64,000 bases of DNA from JAMXLO01 sp963794185 (GCA_963794185.1 CAWCDM010000023.1:1-64000), one strand, 5' to 3'; shown: positions 28,605 through 38,985, counted from the stretch's first letter. Notes: generated by a model not told the origin, from the letters alone. Numbers and translations: made by a program.

Positions 28605-31600
28605 CTACTCCGCCGCCATGCGTGCCGGCTCGGCCAGCTCCGCCGCCCGCCGCAGGTCCACCGACAGCAGGCGCGACACGCCGCGCTCCTGCATGGTCAC
28701 GCCATAGAGCCGGTCCATCCGCGCCATCGTCAGCGGATGGTGGGTCACCACCAGGAACCGGGTAGCGGTCTCGCGCACCATGTCGTCCAGCAGATTGCAG
28801 AACCGCTCGACATTCGCGTCGTCCAGCGGCGCGTCCACCTCGTCCAGCACGCACACCGGCGCGGGGTTGCAGCGGAACACGGCGAAGATCAGCGACAGCG
28901 CCGTCAATGCCTGCTCGCCGCCGGACAGCAGCGACAGGGTGGCGAGCTTCTTGCCCGGCGGCTGGGCGTAGATCTCCAGCCCGGCCTCCAGCGGGTCGTC
29001 CGACCCGACCATGGCGAGATGCGCGCGCCCGCCGCCGAACATGCGGGTGAACAGCGCCTGGAAGTTGCGGTCGACCTCCTGGAACACCGCGTTCAGCCGC
29101 TCCCGTCCCTCGCGGTTCAGGTGGCCTATCGAGCCGCGCAGCTTGGCGATCGCCGAGGTCAGTTCCTCGCGCTCGGCGGTGATGGTGGCGATCTGCTTCT
29201 CCACCGCTTCCGCCTCGACATCGGCGCGCAGGTTCACCGGACCCATCTCCTCGCGCTCCTTGAGCAGACGATCCAGGCGCCGGCGCGACTTGTCTTCCAA
29301 TTCGGGCGAGATCTCCGCAGGCGGGTCCGGCAGCGCTGGGCTCGCACCCATGCGCTCGACGATCCGATCGGCCACCGCCTGCCACGTCTGCTCGGCCTGG
29401 CCGGCAAGCCCTTCGGCCCGCACCGCTTCCTCCCGTGCGGTGCCCAGCGCCGCCTCGGCGGAACGCGCCGCCCGGTCGGTCGCCGTGGATCGGTCGACCG
29501 CCTCCGTCAGCGTCTCGGCGGCGAGGCGATGCGCCGCTTCGGCCACCTCCAGCGCATCGAGCGCCTCGGCCCGACGTACCGCAATCTGCGCCGGAACCTC
29601 CGCCAATGACGCATGCTCGGCCACGGCGGCATCCTTGCGTTCCGCCAACTCGCCGACCCGACGCGCGGCATCCCCGGCGCGCTGCGCCCAATCGGCGCGC
29701 TCCGCCGCAATGGCGACCCGGCGGGCGGTCCGAACGGCGTGCTCCTGCGTCAGCGCATCGCGTTCGCGACGTGCTGTGGTCTCCGATCCGCGGGCGGCGG
29801 ACAGGCCGGTGCGCGCGGTCTCGACCGCGTGGCGAAGGGCGGCGAGGTCGGGCAGCGAACCCTGCGCCTCGCGAGCGTGCGCGAGGCTGGCCGCCGCCTC
29901 ATCGCGTTCGGCGGCATGCCGATCGATCTGGCCGTCGATCGCCGCGAGCCGGGCAGCAACCGCGGCGGCCTGGGTGCGCAGCCGCTCGTGCGCGGCACGG
30001 GCCTGTTCGAGCCGCCGCTCAGCCTCGCCCCTTGCGGCGCGCGCCTGCTGGCTGGCTGCCGCCGCCGCCCGGTCGGCGGCTTCGGCTGCGTCGAGTGCGG
30101 CGCGGGCAATCACCGCTTCCGCCCCGGCCGATTCGAGATCGCGTTGCAGCACGGACAGCCGATTGCGCTGTTGCAGTCGAACCGCCGCCGCCGTCGGGGT
30201 GCCGGCGCGGATCGTGTAGCCGTCCCACCGCCAGACCGCGCCCTCGCGCGAAACAAGCATCTGGCCCGGCGCAAGCTCCGGGTGGCTGGTGTCGCCGGTC
30301 GCCTCATCGTCCACGAGGCCGATATGCGACAGTGCACGCGCGAGTGCGAGTGGGCCCTCCACGAGCCCCGCAAGCGAGCCGATGCCGGACGGCAGGACCG
30401 GGCTCGGTGCGAATTCGGGCAGCTCTCGCCAGTGGCGCGGTGCGTCACGATCCGCCGCCGAGGTCAGCTCCTCGCCGAGCGCGGCGCCGAGCGCGGCCTC
30501 GAGGCCCGCGGGAACGCTGAGCGCATCGACCATCGGCGGCCAGCGCTCGCCATCCTTCACGGCCAGCACCTCCGCCAGGGCATGCGCCTCCGCTGCCAGC
30601 TTCGCCCGCGCCGAATCGGCGGCGGACTGCGCCTCGCGGGCAGCGGCGAGCGCCTGCATGGCGACCGCGCGCGCCTGCTCGGCGGCGTCCTGGGCGGATC
30701 GGGCTCCAGCCAGATCGACTTCGGCGCGGACCTGCTCGACATCGGCGGCTTCCACCGAAGCGGGCTCGATCGCCTGGCTGCGAATCCGGTCGCGCTCCTC
30801 CGTGAGCCGGATGAATTGCTCATCCAAACGCCGCCAGCGCTGCTCCGCCTGGGTGAGCAGTTGAGCCAAGGCCTGGGCACGGGCACCCGCTTCGGCAGCC
30901 GCCTCGGTGGCCCGGTTTGCCTCTGCCTCCGCCGCACGCACGGCTTCAGCCGCCTGCGTGGCAGCCGCCTCCGCCGTCTCGGCACGCGCCGCGTAGCCCG
31001 AGTCCGCCTCGGCGAGCTGCGTATCCTCGGTCCCAAGCCGCTGTTCCGCCGTCTCCAAGTCGCGGCTGAGCTGCTCGGCGTGCGAAAGGTCCTGGCGCAA
31101 CTGCCCGAGCCGCCTTGCCGCGTCCGCCAGTGCGACGCGGGCACGCTCCTCCTCGGCGGCGATCTGCTCCTGCGCCACGCGATGGCGTTCGAGACCGGTG
31201 CGGGCGTCCGATTCGGCCGAGCGCAACGCCGGCAGCGCTGCCGCCGCGTCGGTTGCCCGCGTGGCAGCCTGGGTGGCGGCCTCCGTCGCGGCGGCCACGG
31301 CGAGGCGCGCGGCGTGCAGCGCGGCCTGGGCTTCGCCGCGCACGGCCTCCGCGCGGGCGCGCTGGATCGACAGCAGCTCGGCCTCCGCCTGCCGGATCGC
31401 GCCGGAGATGTTGCGATAGCGGCTGGCCTGGCGCGCCTGCCGCTTCAGCGCCGCAAGCTGCGCCTCGAGCTGGCCGCGCAGGTCCTCGGCTCGCGCCAGA
31501 TTGGCCTCTGCCGCTCGCAGCTTCAGCTCCGCCTCGTGGCGCCGCGCATGCAGGCCGGTGATGCCGGCGGCCTCCTCGATCACCGCGCGGCGATCCTCGG

Positions 31601-32075
31601 GTTTGGCGGTGACCAGCGCCCCCACCCGGCCCTGGCTCACCATCCCCGATGTGTGGGCCCCGGATGCCAGATCAGCGAACAGCGTCTGCACGTCGCGGGC
31701 GCGAACCTCCTTGCCGTTCACCCGGTACTCGCTGCCGGCGCCGCGCTCGATGCGCCGGATGATCTCCAGCTCGGACTGCTCATGGAACGGTGGCGGCACC
31801 GCGCCGGCCGTCTCGTCGAGCGTGATCGACACCTCGGCCAGATTCCGCGATGGCCGGCCTGCGGTTCCGGCGAAGATCACGTCGTCCATCTCGCCGGCGC
31901 GCAGCGACCGCGTGCTCTGTTCGCCCATCGCCCAGCGCAGCGCCTCGACCACGTTGGACTTGCCGCAACCGTTCGGGCCGACGATGCCCGTCAGCCCGGG
32001 ATGGACCTCCACGCTGGCCGGTTCGGCGAAGCTCTTGAATCCGACAATGCGGAGGCGGCTGAAATGCACGGGCAA
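28605..32075 (-). CDS. smc: Chromosome segregation ATPase SMC
   Basis: Intact 1156-residue protein. Walker A GPNGCGKSN is at residues 33-41. Long Ala/Glu/Arg-rich coiled coils flank a central hinge (roughly 490-640, VKDGERWPPMVDALS onward). The C-terminal head carries LSGGEQALTALSLIFAVFRC with the ABC signature, then VCVLDEVDAPLDDANVERF with Walker B. SMC dimers load on DNA with ScpA/ScpB and extrude loops to organise sister chromosomes. Start MPVHFSRLRIVGFKSF is the family start. It is the longest undamaged gene in the window and lies just downstream of a DsbA-like gene, an arrangement common in alphaproteobacteria. Confidence 0.96.
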   Translation of the reverse strand: MPVHFSRLRIVGFKSFAEPASVEVHPGLTGIVGPNGCGKSNVVEALRWAMGEQSTRSLRAGEMDDVIFAGTAGRPSRNLAEVSITLDETAGAVPPPFHEQSELEIIRRIERGAGSEYRVNGKEVRARDVQTLFADLASGAHTSGMVSQGRVGALVTAKPEDRRAVIEEAAGITGLHARRHEAELKLRAAEANLARAEDLRGQLEAQLAALKRQARQASRYRNISGAIRQAEAELLSIQRARAEAVRGEAQAALHAARLAVAAATEAATQAATRATDAAAALPALRSAESDARTGLERHRVAQEQIAAEEERARVALADAARRLGQLRQDLSHAEQLSRDLETAEQRLGTEDTQLAEADSGYAARAETAEAAATQAAEAVRAAEAEANRATEAAAEAGARAQALAQLLTQAEQRWRRLDEQFIRLTEERDRIRSQAIEPASVEAADVEQVRAEVDLAGARSAQDAAEQARAVAMQALAAAREAQSAADSARAKLAAEAHALAEVLAVKDGERWPPMVDALSVPAGLEAALGAALGEELTSAADRDAPRHWRELPEFAPSPVLPSGIGSLAGLVEGPLALARALSHIGLVDDEATGDTSHPELAPGQMLVSREGAVWRWDGYTIRAGTPTAAAVRLQQRNRLSVLQRDLESAGAEAVIARAALDAAEAADRAAAAASQQARAARGEAERRLEQARAAHERLRTQAAAVAARLAAIDGQIDRHAAERDEAAASLAHAREAQGSLPDLAALRHAVETARTGLSAARGSETTARRERDALTQEHAVRTARRVAIAAERADWAQRAGDAARRVGELAERKDAAVAEHASLAEVPAQIAVRRAEALDALEVAEAAHRLAAETLTEAVDRSTATDRAARSAEAALGTAREEAVRAEGLAGQAEQTWQAVADRIVERMGASPALPDPPAEISPELEDKSRRRLDRLLKEREEMGPVNLRADVEAEAVEKQIATITAEREELTSAIAKLRGSIGHLNREGRERLNAVFQEVDRNFQALFTRMFGGGRAHLAMVGSDDPLEAGLEIYAQPPGKKLATLSLLSGGEQALTALSLIFAVFRCNPAPVCVLDEVDAPLDDANVERFCNLLDDMVRETATRFLVVTHHPLTMARMDRLYGVTMQERGVSRLLSVDLRRAAELAEPARMAAE

Positions 32076-32184
32076 GGCAGGCTCCCTGGCTAGTTGGCGC
32101 GAATCGTGTCGGCCGCGATCGAAGCTACAGATAGTAGGGTCCGCTGGATGGATTGCATATCTATCCCCCAGATCTGGTAGCGCA

Positions 32185-32862
32185 TCAGCTCTCGGGGATC
32201 AGCTTCCGGAACGCCTCGAAGCTCATCTCACCCGCGTATTTCTGGCCATTGATGACAAAGCTCGGAGTCGCGTCGATCTTCCATTTGTCCCGGTCGGCCT
32301 GCTGCTGCTGCAGGATCCAGTCGCGCAGGTCGGTGTCGGCGATCGCCTGATCGAAGGTCGCGCGGCTCATGCCGGCGAGCGCCGCCATCTTCCAAAGCTC
32401 GGCGGTCGAGTTGACGCCGCGGGCGAACGCCCAGCGGTCCAGGTTGGCGAACAGTGCGTTGACGAATGGGTAGTAGCGATTGGGCGGAAGATAGCGCGCG
32501 ACCATGGCTGCGGTCAGCGCGACCTGATCCAGCGGGTAGTCGTGGTAAACGAACCGCACCTTGCCTGGCGCGATCAGCTCCTTCTCGATCTGCGGCATGG
32601 TCTCGCGGGCGAACCCGGCGCAATGTGTGCAGGTGAGCGAGAAGAATTCGAAGACGGTCACCTTGGCGGCGGCATCGCCCAGGGTGCGGGGCGTCTTGCG
32701 CTCGTCTTCCCGCGATGCCCCCGGAGCGGCGGGCGCCGGCCCCTGGGCGAGGATCAGCGGTGCGGCGGTCGCACGGCTTTGGCGCCAGCCGAAGTAGCCC
32801 ACGGTGCCGAGGGCTGCGGCGCGTCCGGCGAGGTGTAGTGTCGATCGGCGTGATATTGGCAT
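32185..32862 (-). CDS. DsbA-family thiol:disulfide oxidoreductase
   Basis: Start ATG 32862 (MPISRRSTLHLAGRAAALG) is chosen because it begins a twin-arginine or Sec leader; an upstream ATG at 32916 only adds unrelated residues. The thioredoxin fold begins KVTVFEFFSLTCTHCAGFAR, with active-site CTHC at Cys78 and Cys81. The cis-Pro region is IDATPSFVINGQKYAGEMSF. Such proteins form or shuffle disulfides in periplasmic proteins. Length (225 aa) fits the DsbA/DSBA-like group 4 thioredoxins often encoded next to smc and the DciA-like gene. The last residues PES are followed by 109 bp before the smc start. Confidence 0.9.
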   Translation of the reverse strand: MPISRRSTLHLAGRAAALGTVGYFGWRQSRATAAPLILAQGPAPAAPGASREDERKTPRTLGDAAAKVTVFEFFSLTCTHCAGFARETMPQIEKELIAPGKVRFVYHDYPLDQVALTAAMVARYLPPNRYYPFVNALFANLDRWAFARGVNSTAELWKMAALAGMSRATFDQAIADTDLRDWILQQQQADRDKWKIDATPSFVINGQKYAGEMSFEAFRKLIPES

Positions 32863-32910
32863 GGCGACCTCTATGTCGTGTGTCTTGACTTCAGGTTGAC
32901 CGCGCGAAAT

Positions 32911-33051
32911 GTACACCTCTCCCGCAAGCGGGAGAGGTCGAAGCGCGCAGCGCGACGGGCGAGGGTGCCGCGGCAGTCAAGTGCTGCCGGGACGCACCCT
33001 CTCCCGCGTCGCTGACGCGACTGGACCTCTCCCGCAAGCGGGCGAGGTGTA
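32911..33051. repeat. Inverted-repeat element with ACCTCTCCCGC ends
   Basis: GTACACCTCTCCCGC at the left mirrors GCGAGGTGTAC at the right, and each end contains its own CTCCCGCAAGCGGG hairpin. The interior has CTGCCG and GCGTCGCTGACGCG pairings. The 140-bp unit fills the gap between the DsbA-like and DciA-like genes. It looks like a rhizobial-type interspersed palindromic element. Confidence 0.65.
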
Positions 33052-33070
33052 CTTCGCCGGGAGTTGCCGG

Positions 33071-33553
33071 TCACAATGGCCGTGCTCCAGCCGAGGACTT
33101 TTTGCGGGCCAGTAGCGCACTTCCCAGTGACGCCAGCGCGGTGCGCAACTCGCCCTCCGGCAACCCTGCGACTGCCGCCTCGGCTTGCGCCTGATCGGCA
33201 GGATCGGGCGCGGTCCGCCGCGGTGGCGCCGGAGCGTCCATGGCGATCGTCTGCACGAAGCGAAGGCCTTTGACGACCTGGCCGCCGAGATGGGTGTTGA
33301 TCCGCCCGATGAGCTCGCTGCCGAGATACTGCAGCTCCATGGCGATAGGTCCGGCGCAGGCGATGGTTAGGGTCCCCGACACAAGCCGCCGGGGCGTAGC
33401 GACCGCGGCGATGGCCGGGCCAACGATGGCGGACCAGTCGGCCAGGACCTGCGCGGTCGCCGGCGCCCGACGCCGGAAGGCCGGACGCGTAAGGTGCGGC
33501 ACCAGTGCGCCGAGCGGGCGGGCGCCATAGACGTGGCGTGCGTCTCTGGCCAT
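33071..33553 (-). CDS. DciA-like protein (DUF721)
   Basis: Start ATG 33553 (MARDARHVYGARPLGALV) is preferred, as an ATG at 33580 would overlap the divergent mutY start. The core VLADWSAIVGPAIAAVATPR and LVSGTLTIACAGPIAMELQY, then INTHLGGQVVKGLRFVQ, matches the KH-like DUF721 domain. Members of this group (DciA) load the replicative helicase DnaB where DnaC is absent. The tail is acidic and Ala-rich. In alphaproteobacteria this gene commonly sits between mutY and a dsbA-like gene followed by smc, exactly the order here, which supports both assignment and native origin of the 28.6-34.6 kb block. Confidence 0.85.
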   Translation of the reverse strand: MARDARHVYGARPLGALVPHLTRPAFRRRAPATAQVLADWSAIVGPAIAAVATPRRLVSGTLTIACAGPIAMELQYLGSELIGRINTHLGGQVVKGLRFVQTIAMDAPAPPRRTAPDPADQAQAEAAVAGLPEGELRTALASLGSALLARKKSSAGARPL

Positions 33554-33563
33554 ACCGCTGTCT

Positions 33564-34616
33564 GTGTCCTCCGTCGTCACCGCTCCTGCCTCTCTGCTCC
33601 TTGCATGGTACGCGCGCCACCGTCGGTCGCTGCCCTGGCGTGCCGGCCCCGGTGAAGTGCCGGATCCCTACCGGGTCTGGGTCAGCGAAATCATGCTGCA
33701 GCAGACGACTGTAGCAGCGACTATACCGTACTATGAAGCCTTCTTAAGGCGCTTTCTTAACGTCGAGGCGCTTGCCGCCGCACCGCTGGAGGCCGTGTTG
33801 GCTGCCTGGGCAGGGCTAGGCTACTACGCCCGCGCCCGCAACCTGCATGCTTGCGCCCGCGCGGTCGTCGCGGCGGGCGGCTTCCCGCGCGATCTCGCTG
33901 GCCTCAGGGCACTGCCGGGCATCGGCGAATACACCGCAACGGCGGTCGGGGCCATCGCGTTCGGCCTGCCGGCCGTGCCGGTGGATGGCAACGTGGAGCG
34001 CGTGGTGGCTCGGTTGTTCGCAGTGCAGGAGCCGCTCCCGGCCGCCAAGCCGGCACTGCGTCGGCTTGCGGCGGAGCTTGGCGCCGACCCGGATGCCGTC
34101 GCGCGTCCGTCGGATTTCGCCCAGGCGCTGTTCGATCTCGGTGCGACGGTGTGCACGCCGACGCGGCCCACGTGCGCATTGTGTCCCTGGATGCAAGGCT
34201 GCGCGGGACGCCGCGCAGGTATCGCGGCGGAGTTGCCGCGCAGGCAGAACAAGCGTGCGCGGCCGTTGCGTCACGGCGTGCATTTCTGGCTCACCGATAC
34301 GGCAGGCAACGTGCTGCTGCGTCGCCGCCCGCCGCAGGGCCTGCTCGGCGGCATGACCGAGCTGCCGGGAACCGAGTGGCGTGCCACACCCTGGGATGTG
34401 ACGGAGGCGCTGGCACATGCACCAATGGACGTGGCTTGGCGCCATGCCGGTGAGGTCCGCCACGGCTTCACGCATTTCGAGCTGACGATCGGGCTGTTTG
34501 CGGCGCGCGTGCCGCGGATCCACGCGGAAGGATTTCAGTGCCCGATCGACGCGCTGGCAGACGCGGCGCTGCCGTCGGTCATGCGCAAGTGTGTGCGGAT
34601 GGCGACGACGGTGTAA
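33564..34616 (+). CDS. mutY: A/G-specific adenine DNA glycosylase MutY
   Basis: Intact 350 residues. Catalytic Glu42 lies in SEIMLQQTTVA, the helix-hairpin-helix is LPGIGEYTATAVGAIAFG (118-135), and the catalytic Asp141 lies in PVDGNVERVV. A [4Fe-4S] cluster is formed by Cys197, Cys204, Cys207 and Cys213 (CTPTRPTCALCPWMQGC). The C-terminal NUDIX-like domain that recognises 8-oxoG begins near FWLTDTAGNVLLRRRPP. MutY removes adenine opposite 8-oxoguanine and prevents G:C to T:A changes. Start ATG 33564 lies 10 bp from the divergent DciA-like start, so both share one compact promoter region. Confidence 0.95.
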   Translation: MSSVVTAPASLLLAWYARHRRSLPWRAGPGEVPDPYRVWVSEIMLQQTTVAATIPYYEAFLRRFLNVEALAAAPLEAVLAAWAGLGYYARARNLHACARAVVAAGGFPRDLAGLRALPGIGEYTATAVGAIAFGLPAVPVDGNVERVVARLFAVQEPLPAAKPALRRLAAELGADPDAVARPSDFAQALFDLGATVCTPTRPTCALCPWMQGCAGRRAGIAAELPRRQNKRARPLRHGVHFWLTDTAGNVLLRRRPPQGLLGGMTELPGTEWRATPWDVTEALAHAPMDVAWRHAGEVRHGFTHFELTIGLFAARVPRIHAEGFQCPIDALADAALPSVMRKCVRMATTV

Positions 34617-34693
34617 TCCGGCTCGTCATAAAGCAAGCGTTAATGAGGGTGCCGTAGTCGCGACGATACCATATTCCACGGAGGTTCCGGATA

Positions 34694-35138
34694 TGACACG
34701 CACTGTTCCGCTAGTGACGCTGGGCGCAGTCCTGCTGTTCGCGCCGTCTGCCTGGGCCGCGGGCCAGGCGACGCCTGACGAAGCCAAGACGATGGCGATC
34801 AAGGCGTTTATCTGAAATCGGCGGGTCCGGAAAAGGCGTTTCCCGAATTCGATGCCAAGGACGGGTCCTGGCACGACCGGGACCTTTATGTGACGGTGCT
34901 GGATTCGAAGGGAGTTGCGGTTGCGCACGGGAACAACCCTGGCCTGATCGGCAAGTCGATGATCGATCTCAAGGACGTCGACGGCGAGGCATTCACGCGG
35001 AAGATGGTCGCTACCACCGATGCAGGCTGGGTCAATTTCAAATGGCAGGACCCACTGACCAAGGCGGTCGAGCCAAAGACCTCATATGAGGTCTCCGTCG
35101 GCGACTATGTCGTAGGCGTCGGCGCCTACGCCAAGTAA
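34694..35138 (+). pseudogene. Secreted single-cache domain protein, one frameshift
   Basis: MTRTVPLVTLGAVLLFAPSA is a clear signal peptide, with cleavage near AWA-AGQ. After a missing base at about 34808 the protein continues KSAGPEKAFPEFDAKDGSWH, RDLYVTVLDSKGVAVAHGNN and SYEVSVGDYVVGVGAYAK. This is the cache/sCache_2 sensor fold, found free in the periplasm or as the input domain of receptors. It binds small ligands such as carboxylates. The gene lies 76 bp upstream of a methyl-accepting chemotaxis protein on the same strand, so it could act as a soluble ligand-binding partner. With the slip repaired it would be about 148 residues, normal for the family. Confidence 0.72.
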
Positions 35139-35213
35139 TCGGCATTCGCCGGTGCTGGTTCACCGGATGGTAGGCGTCGGCGCCCGTCCGCAATCCGGTT
35201 TGTGAGGCTGATC

Positions 35214-37033
35214 ATGCGACTGCTGAAGCTGCTGAACAACGCGTCGATCACCATGAAGTCGCTGATTTCGACACTGCTCAGCGCCCTGGTGCTGATCGGC
35301 ATGGGAGGTCTGGCCACCTTCAGCCTGCTGGACGTCCAGCGTACGATGGACGCAGCCGGCGCAGCGGTGACGCTGAGGGCGCAAGCGCGTAGCGTCGCCG
35401 GTGATCTGGCCCGTGGCCAGGCGGCACTGTATCGCGCGATCAACTCGAAGGCGCAGAACGTCGAAGCGGCGCTCGTGCGCGCTGCGAAGAACGATTCGAT
35501 GCAGGCCATCGATAAGGCACGAAACACGATGGCATCGCTGCAGCTTGCGGGTCTGGCGATCGATGTCGGGCTTGCTACGGCAGCCGAGAAGTCTGTCCAG
35601 GCCTACGGTGAGGCTGCGAAGCAGGCTGCCGAATTCGTCGAGGAGGACGCCTTCAACGCCACGATGTTCATGACCGACGCGGAGCAGAAATATGCCGGCG
35701 AGGAGCAGGCGGTCGCGGCACTCCTCGCGGCCGGCACGAAGCTGGCCAGCGCGAAGGAAGACGACATCAAGAGCGTGCTGCACAATGGTCTCGTCGTCAT
35801 CCCGATCGGCGCTGGTCTGGCGGTGTTGTTCTCGATCGCCTTCTCGACGTTGTTCAGTCGGCTGATCTCGCGGCCGATTGTGGCCATGACCGGCGCGATG
35901 CGCCGTCTCGCCGACGGCGACCTGGCCGCCGAGATTCCCGCCGTCGACCGCAAGGACGAAGTCGGCCAGATGGCGCAGGCGATGCTGGTGTTCCGCCAGA
36001 ACGCACAGGAGGCGCACGCGCTGCAGGCCGCGGCCCACACCGCACACGCGCTGAAGGAGCGTCGCGAGGCAGCGATGGATCGCCACACCCAGGACTTCGG
36101 TGCATCGGCTGCCGGTGTGATGGCGGCCTCGGGCGTTCGGCTGCGACGATGCGGGTCACGGCCGCCGAAATGTCGTCAGCGGCGCAGAAGACGCGGGACA
36201 GCGCTGCGCGCGCGGCCAATGGTGCGACGATCTCGTCGAGCAATCTTGCCTCGGTGGCGGCGTCGGCCGAACAGATGTCGGCAAGCATCAGCGAGATCAG
36301 CCAACAGACGGCGCGCGCCACTCGTGCCGTCAGTGGCGCTGTGGAGCGCGCCAGCGTGACCGATGCCAAGGTCGGCGGCATGGCGTCGGCCGCGGATCGC
36401 GTCGGCGACGTGGTGCGCCTGATCACCGACATTGCGTCCCGCACCAACCTGCTGGCATTGAATGCGACGATCGAAGCGGCACGCGCCGGCGCGGCGGGCA
36501 AGGGCTTCGCCGTCGTCGCCGGCGAGGTAAAGGGGCTGGCGACGCAGACCGGCAAGGCCACCGAGGAGATAGCGACGCAGATCACCGCAATTCGCGCGGC
36601 GACCGGCGAGGCCGTCACCGCGGTGCGCGAGGTGAGTGCCGCGATTGCCGAAGTGAACGAGGTCGCGACGGCGATTGCCGCGGCGGTCGAGCAACAGGCC
36701 GCGGCGACGCGGGAAATCGCCGCCAGCGTGCAGACCGTCACGGTCGCCAACCACGAGGCTACCGCGGCCATGCAGGAGGTTTCGTCGATTTCGCAGACCA
36801 CGGATGCGGCGAGCAGTCAGGTGCTGGTGGGCGCCGACGAGGTTGGCCGCAATGCAGAAACGCTGCGTGGCGAACTCACTGAGTTCCTGCAGGCGATGGC
36901 CAGCACCGGCGACGAGGATGGGCGTGGCCATGAGCGGATCGCAGGCAATGGCGCGCAGGCGGTGGCGGCTCGATTGGGCGCGCAGGTGCAGGAAGTAGAA
37001 TTCACCGCAGAGGCGCAGAGTACGCAGAGTTAG
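35214..37033 (+). pseudogene. Methyl-accepting chemotaxis protein, one frameshift
   Basis: Start ATG 35214 (MRLLKLLNNASITMKSLIST) leads into the first membrane helix. A four-helix-bundle-like periplasmic domain (about residues 40-200) follows, then a second helix (LVVIPIGAGLAVLFSIAF), HAMP (SRPIVAMTGAMRRLADGDLA) and a signalling domain with the hairpin tip ITDIASRTNLLALNATIEAA and RAGAAGKGFAVVAGEVKGLA. It would transmit ligand signals to CheA/CheW. The frame slips near 36130 between HAMP and the signalling domain. The tail QVQEVEFTAEAQSTQS is read from a CGCAGAG-rich repeat, which suggests the original stop was displaced. No che genes occur nearby. Confidence 0.85.
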
Positions 37034-37064
37034 AGACGAACGCTTCGTTCGAGTGCGGATGTAT

Positions 37065-37840
37065 CTACAGCGCCGCGGTCAGGCCACCATCGACCACTAG
37101 CACATGCCCGGTGACGTAGGATGCGGCGTCCGATGCGAGGAACACCGCCGGGCCCGCGACTTCGGAGGGTTCGCACCAGCGTCCCAACGGCGCGCGGCTG
37201 GAGATCCACTCATTGAATTTCGGGTCCGCATGCAGCGCCTGCGTGGCGTCGGTGGGTACGAAGCCTGGCGCTATCGCGTTGACCGTGATGCCGTGCGGCG
37301 CAAGCTCCACCGCCATGGCACGCACCATGCCGTGCAGTCCCGCCTTCGCGGTGACGTAGCCGGGGATCGTCGGACGCGCCAGCAACCCCATGATCGAAGA
37401 GATCATGATGATGCGGCCGCCCGGATCGGGGTCCGGGGCGTGGTCCCGCCGACACCATCAGTCGCGCCGCCTCGCGTGCAAGCCGGAAATAGGCGGTGAG
37501 GTTGGAGTCGATCACCGCCTGCCAGTCTGCATCGGACGTCTCCAGCAGCGGCTTGCGCGGGAATGATGCCGGCATTGTTGACCAGGATGTCGAGGCGGCC
37601 GTGTTCGGTGGCGATGCGGGCGAAGGCAGCGCACACCGCTGCGGCGTCGGTCACGTCGAATGCGAGAGTGCCCGCATCGCCGCCAAGCTCCGGCTGCGCG
37701 CGTCTGCAATGCCGCCTCGTCGCGCCCGTGCAGCAGAACGCGCGCGCCGGCGCCGGCCAGCCCCTGCGCGATCGCCCAGCCGATGCCGCGGGAACTTCCC
37801 GTGACAAGGGCCAGGCGGCCGGAGAGATGGAAATTGGGTG
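37065..37840 (-). pseudogene. Short-chain dehydrogenase/reductase, frameshifted
   Basis: Begins near 37840 with FHLSGRLALVTGSSRGIGWA, which holds the TGxxxGIG cofactor loop. LDILVNNAGIIPA follows, then the catalytic Tyr-Lys in PGYVTAKAGLHGMVRAMAVE, and the end is YVTGHVLVVDGGLTAAL. The set is typical of gluconate 5-dehydrogenase-like or other NAD(P)-dependent SDRs of about 255 residues. Slips occur near 37700, 37560 and 37440. No ATG is in frame at the start, so the exact first codon is unclear. The gene is the last of a minus-strand run of sugar-acid enzymes and abuts the 2-hydroxyacid dehydrogenase stop at 37843. Confidence 0.78.
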
Positions 37841-37842
37841 AG

Positions 37843-38893
37843 TCAGCTATTGGGGCCGCGCTCCATCGAGACCGGCTGCCAGCGGCGCAGTTTGGTGTTC
37901 TGCAGCACCGCCGGATTGACGCAGCTCATCGGCCACTTGCCTTCCAGCACCAGCGCCAGTTCGCGCCCGACATGCCGCTTGCGCGCCGGATCGAAGCGCG
38001 CTGAGGCGGATGCCGTGTGCGCGCTCAGGATGACGTTGTCCATCTTGAGTAGCGGATTGTTGTTGCCCGGCGGCTCCATCTCCAGCACGTCGAGGCCGGC
38101 ATAGGCGATCCACTTTTCCTCGAGCGCCTTGATCAGCGCCGCTTCCTGCACCGTCGGGCCGCGGCCGGTGTTGATGAAGATCGCGGTCTTTTTCATCAGG
38201 CGGAAGTGCTTCTCTCCCAGCATGCCTTCCACCTCGGGCCGCGCCGGCGCGTGCATCGAGACGAAGTCGGACTGCGAAAGCACCTCTTCCAGCGTCGATG
38301 GGAATGACGCCGTGCTCGACCATGACCAGTTCCTCGATGAACGGGTCGTAGGCGAGGATGCGCAGGCCGAACGGCTTGGCGCGCTTGGCGACCGCGCGCG
38401 CGACATGGCCGAATGCGATCAGGCCCAAGCGTCTGGCCCATCAGGCGCGGGAATGCCCAGCAGCGCCGGACGGCCTTCGCGCCAGTTGCCTTCGCGCACC
38501 ATGCGGTCCTGCTCGATGGTGCGGCGGAAGCTGGACAGCAGCAGCATCATCGCGTGGTCGGCGACTTCCTCGATGAAGGTGTCGGGGCAGTTGGTGACCG
38601 GGATGCCGCGCTCGGTGGCGGCCTTCACGTCGACGCTGTCGACGCCGACGCTGCCCAGGATGATGCCGCGCACCCGTTCCGGCAGGCCGTCGATGATCTT
38701 CTTGCTGAAGCGGATGCCCTTGGCGTAGACGGCATCGGCGTCCTGGCAGAATTTGATGAAGCCGTCCTCGTCGGTCGGGTCCTTCGACGATCTCGGCGTC
38801 GATGCCTTCGAGCGGCTCCATCTCCAGGTCGTAGCCGCCGCCTGCGACGGTGAAGCTTGCCCCGGCGGGCGTTGCGATCTTGTACTTGGCCAA
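37843..38893 (-). pseudogene. D-isomer-specific 2-hydroxyacid dehydrogenase, frameshifted
   Basis: A TTG start at 38893 gives (M)AKYKIATPAGASFTVAGG. The catalytic domain includes GIILGSVGVDSVDVKAATER and PDTFIEEVADHAMMLLLSS. The nucleotide-binding part has GLIAFGHVARAVAKRAKPFG. FINTGRGPTVQEAALIKALE and the late PPGNNNPLLKMDNVILSAHT supply the usual Arg/Glu/His regions. These enzymes reduce 2-keto acids or oxidise D-2-hydroxy acids with NAD(P)H. Frame slips fall near 38785, 38435 and 38300. The expected Gly-x-Gly-x-x-Gly loop reads GLIAFGHV, with Ala in place of the first Gly, possibly a result of the nearby slip. Confidence 0.8.
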
Positions 38894-38985
38894 CGTCGGT
38901 CTCCTCGGTTGTCGCGCATTGTCGGTGCGCAGAGAAGTACATTTCCCCCTCCCGCAAGGGGAGGGGGAGTGAAATCTGTTGCCCT

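Noticed and set aside
29613..32093. 826-codon plus-strand frame opposite smc
   Set aside because: It is a GC-driven antisense shadow of the intact smc gene, with Arg/Gly-rich composition and no domain.
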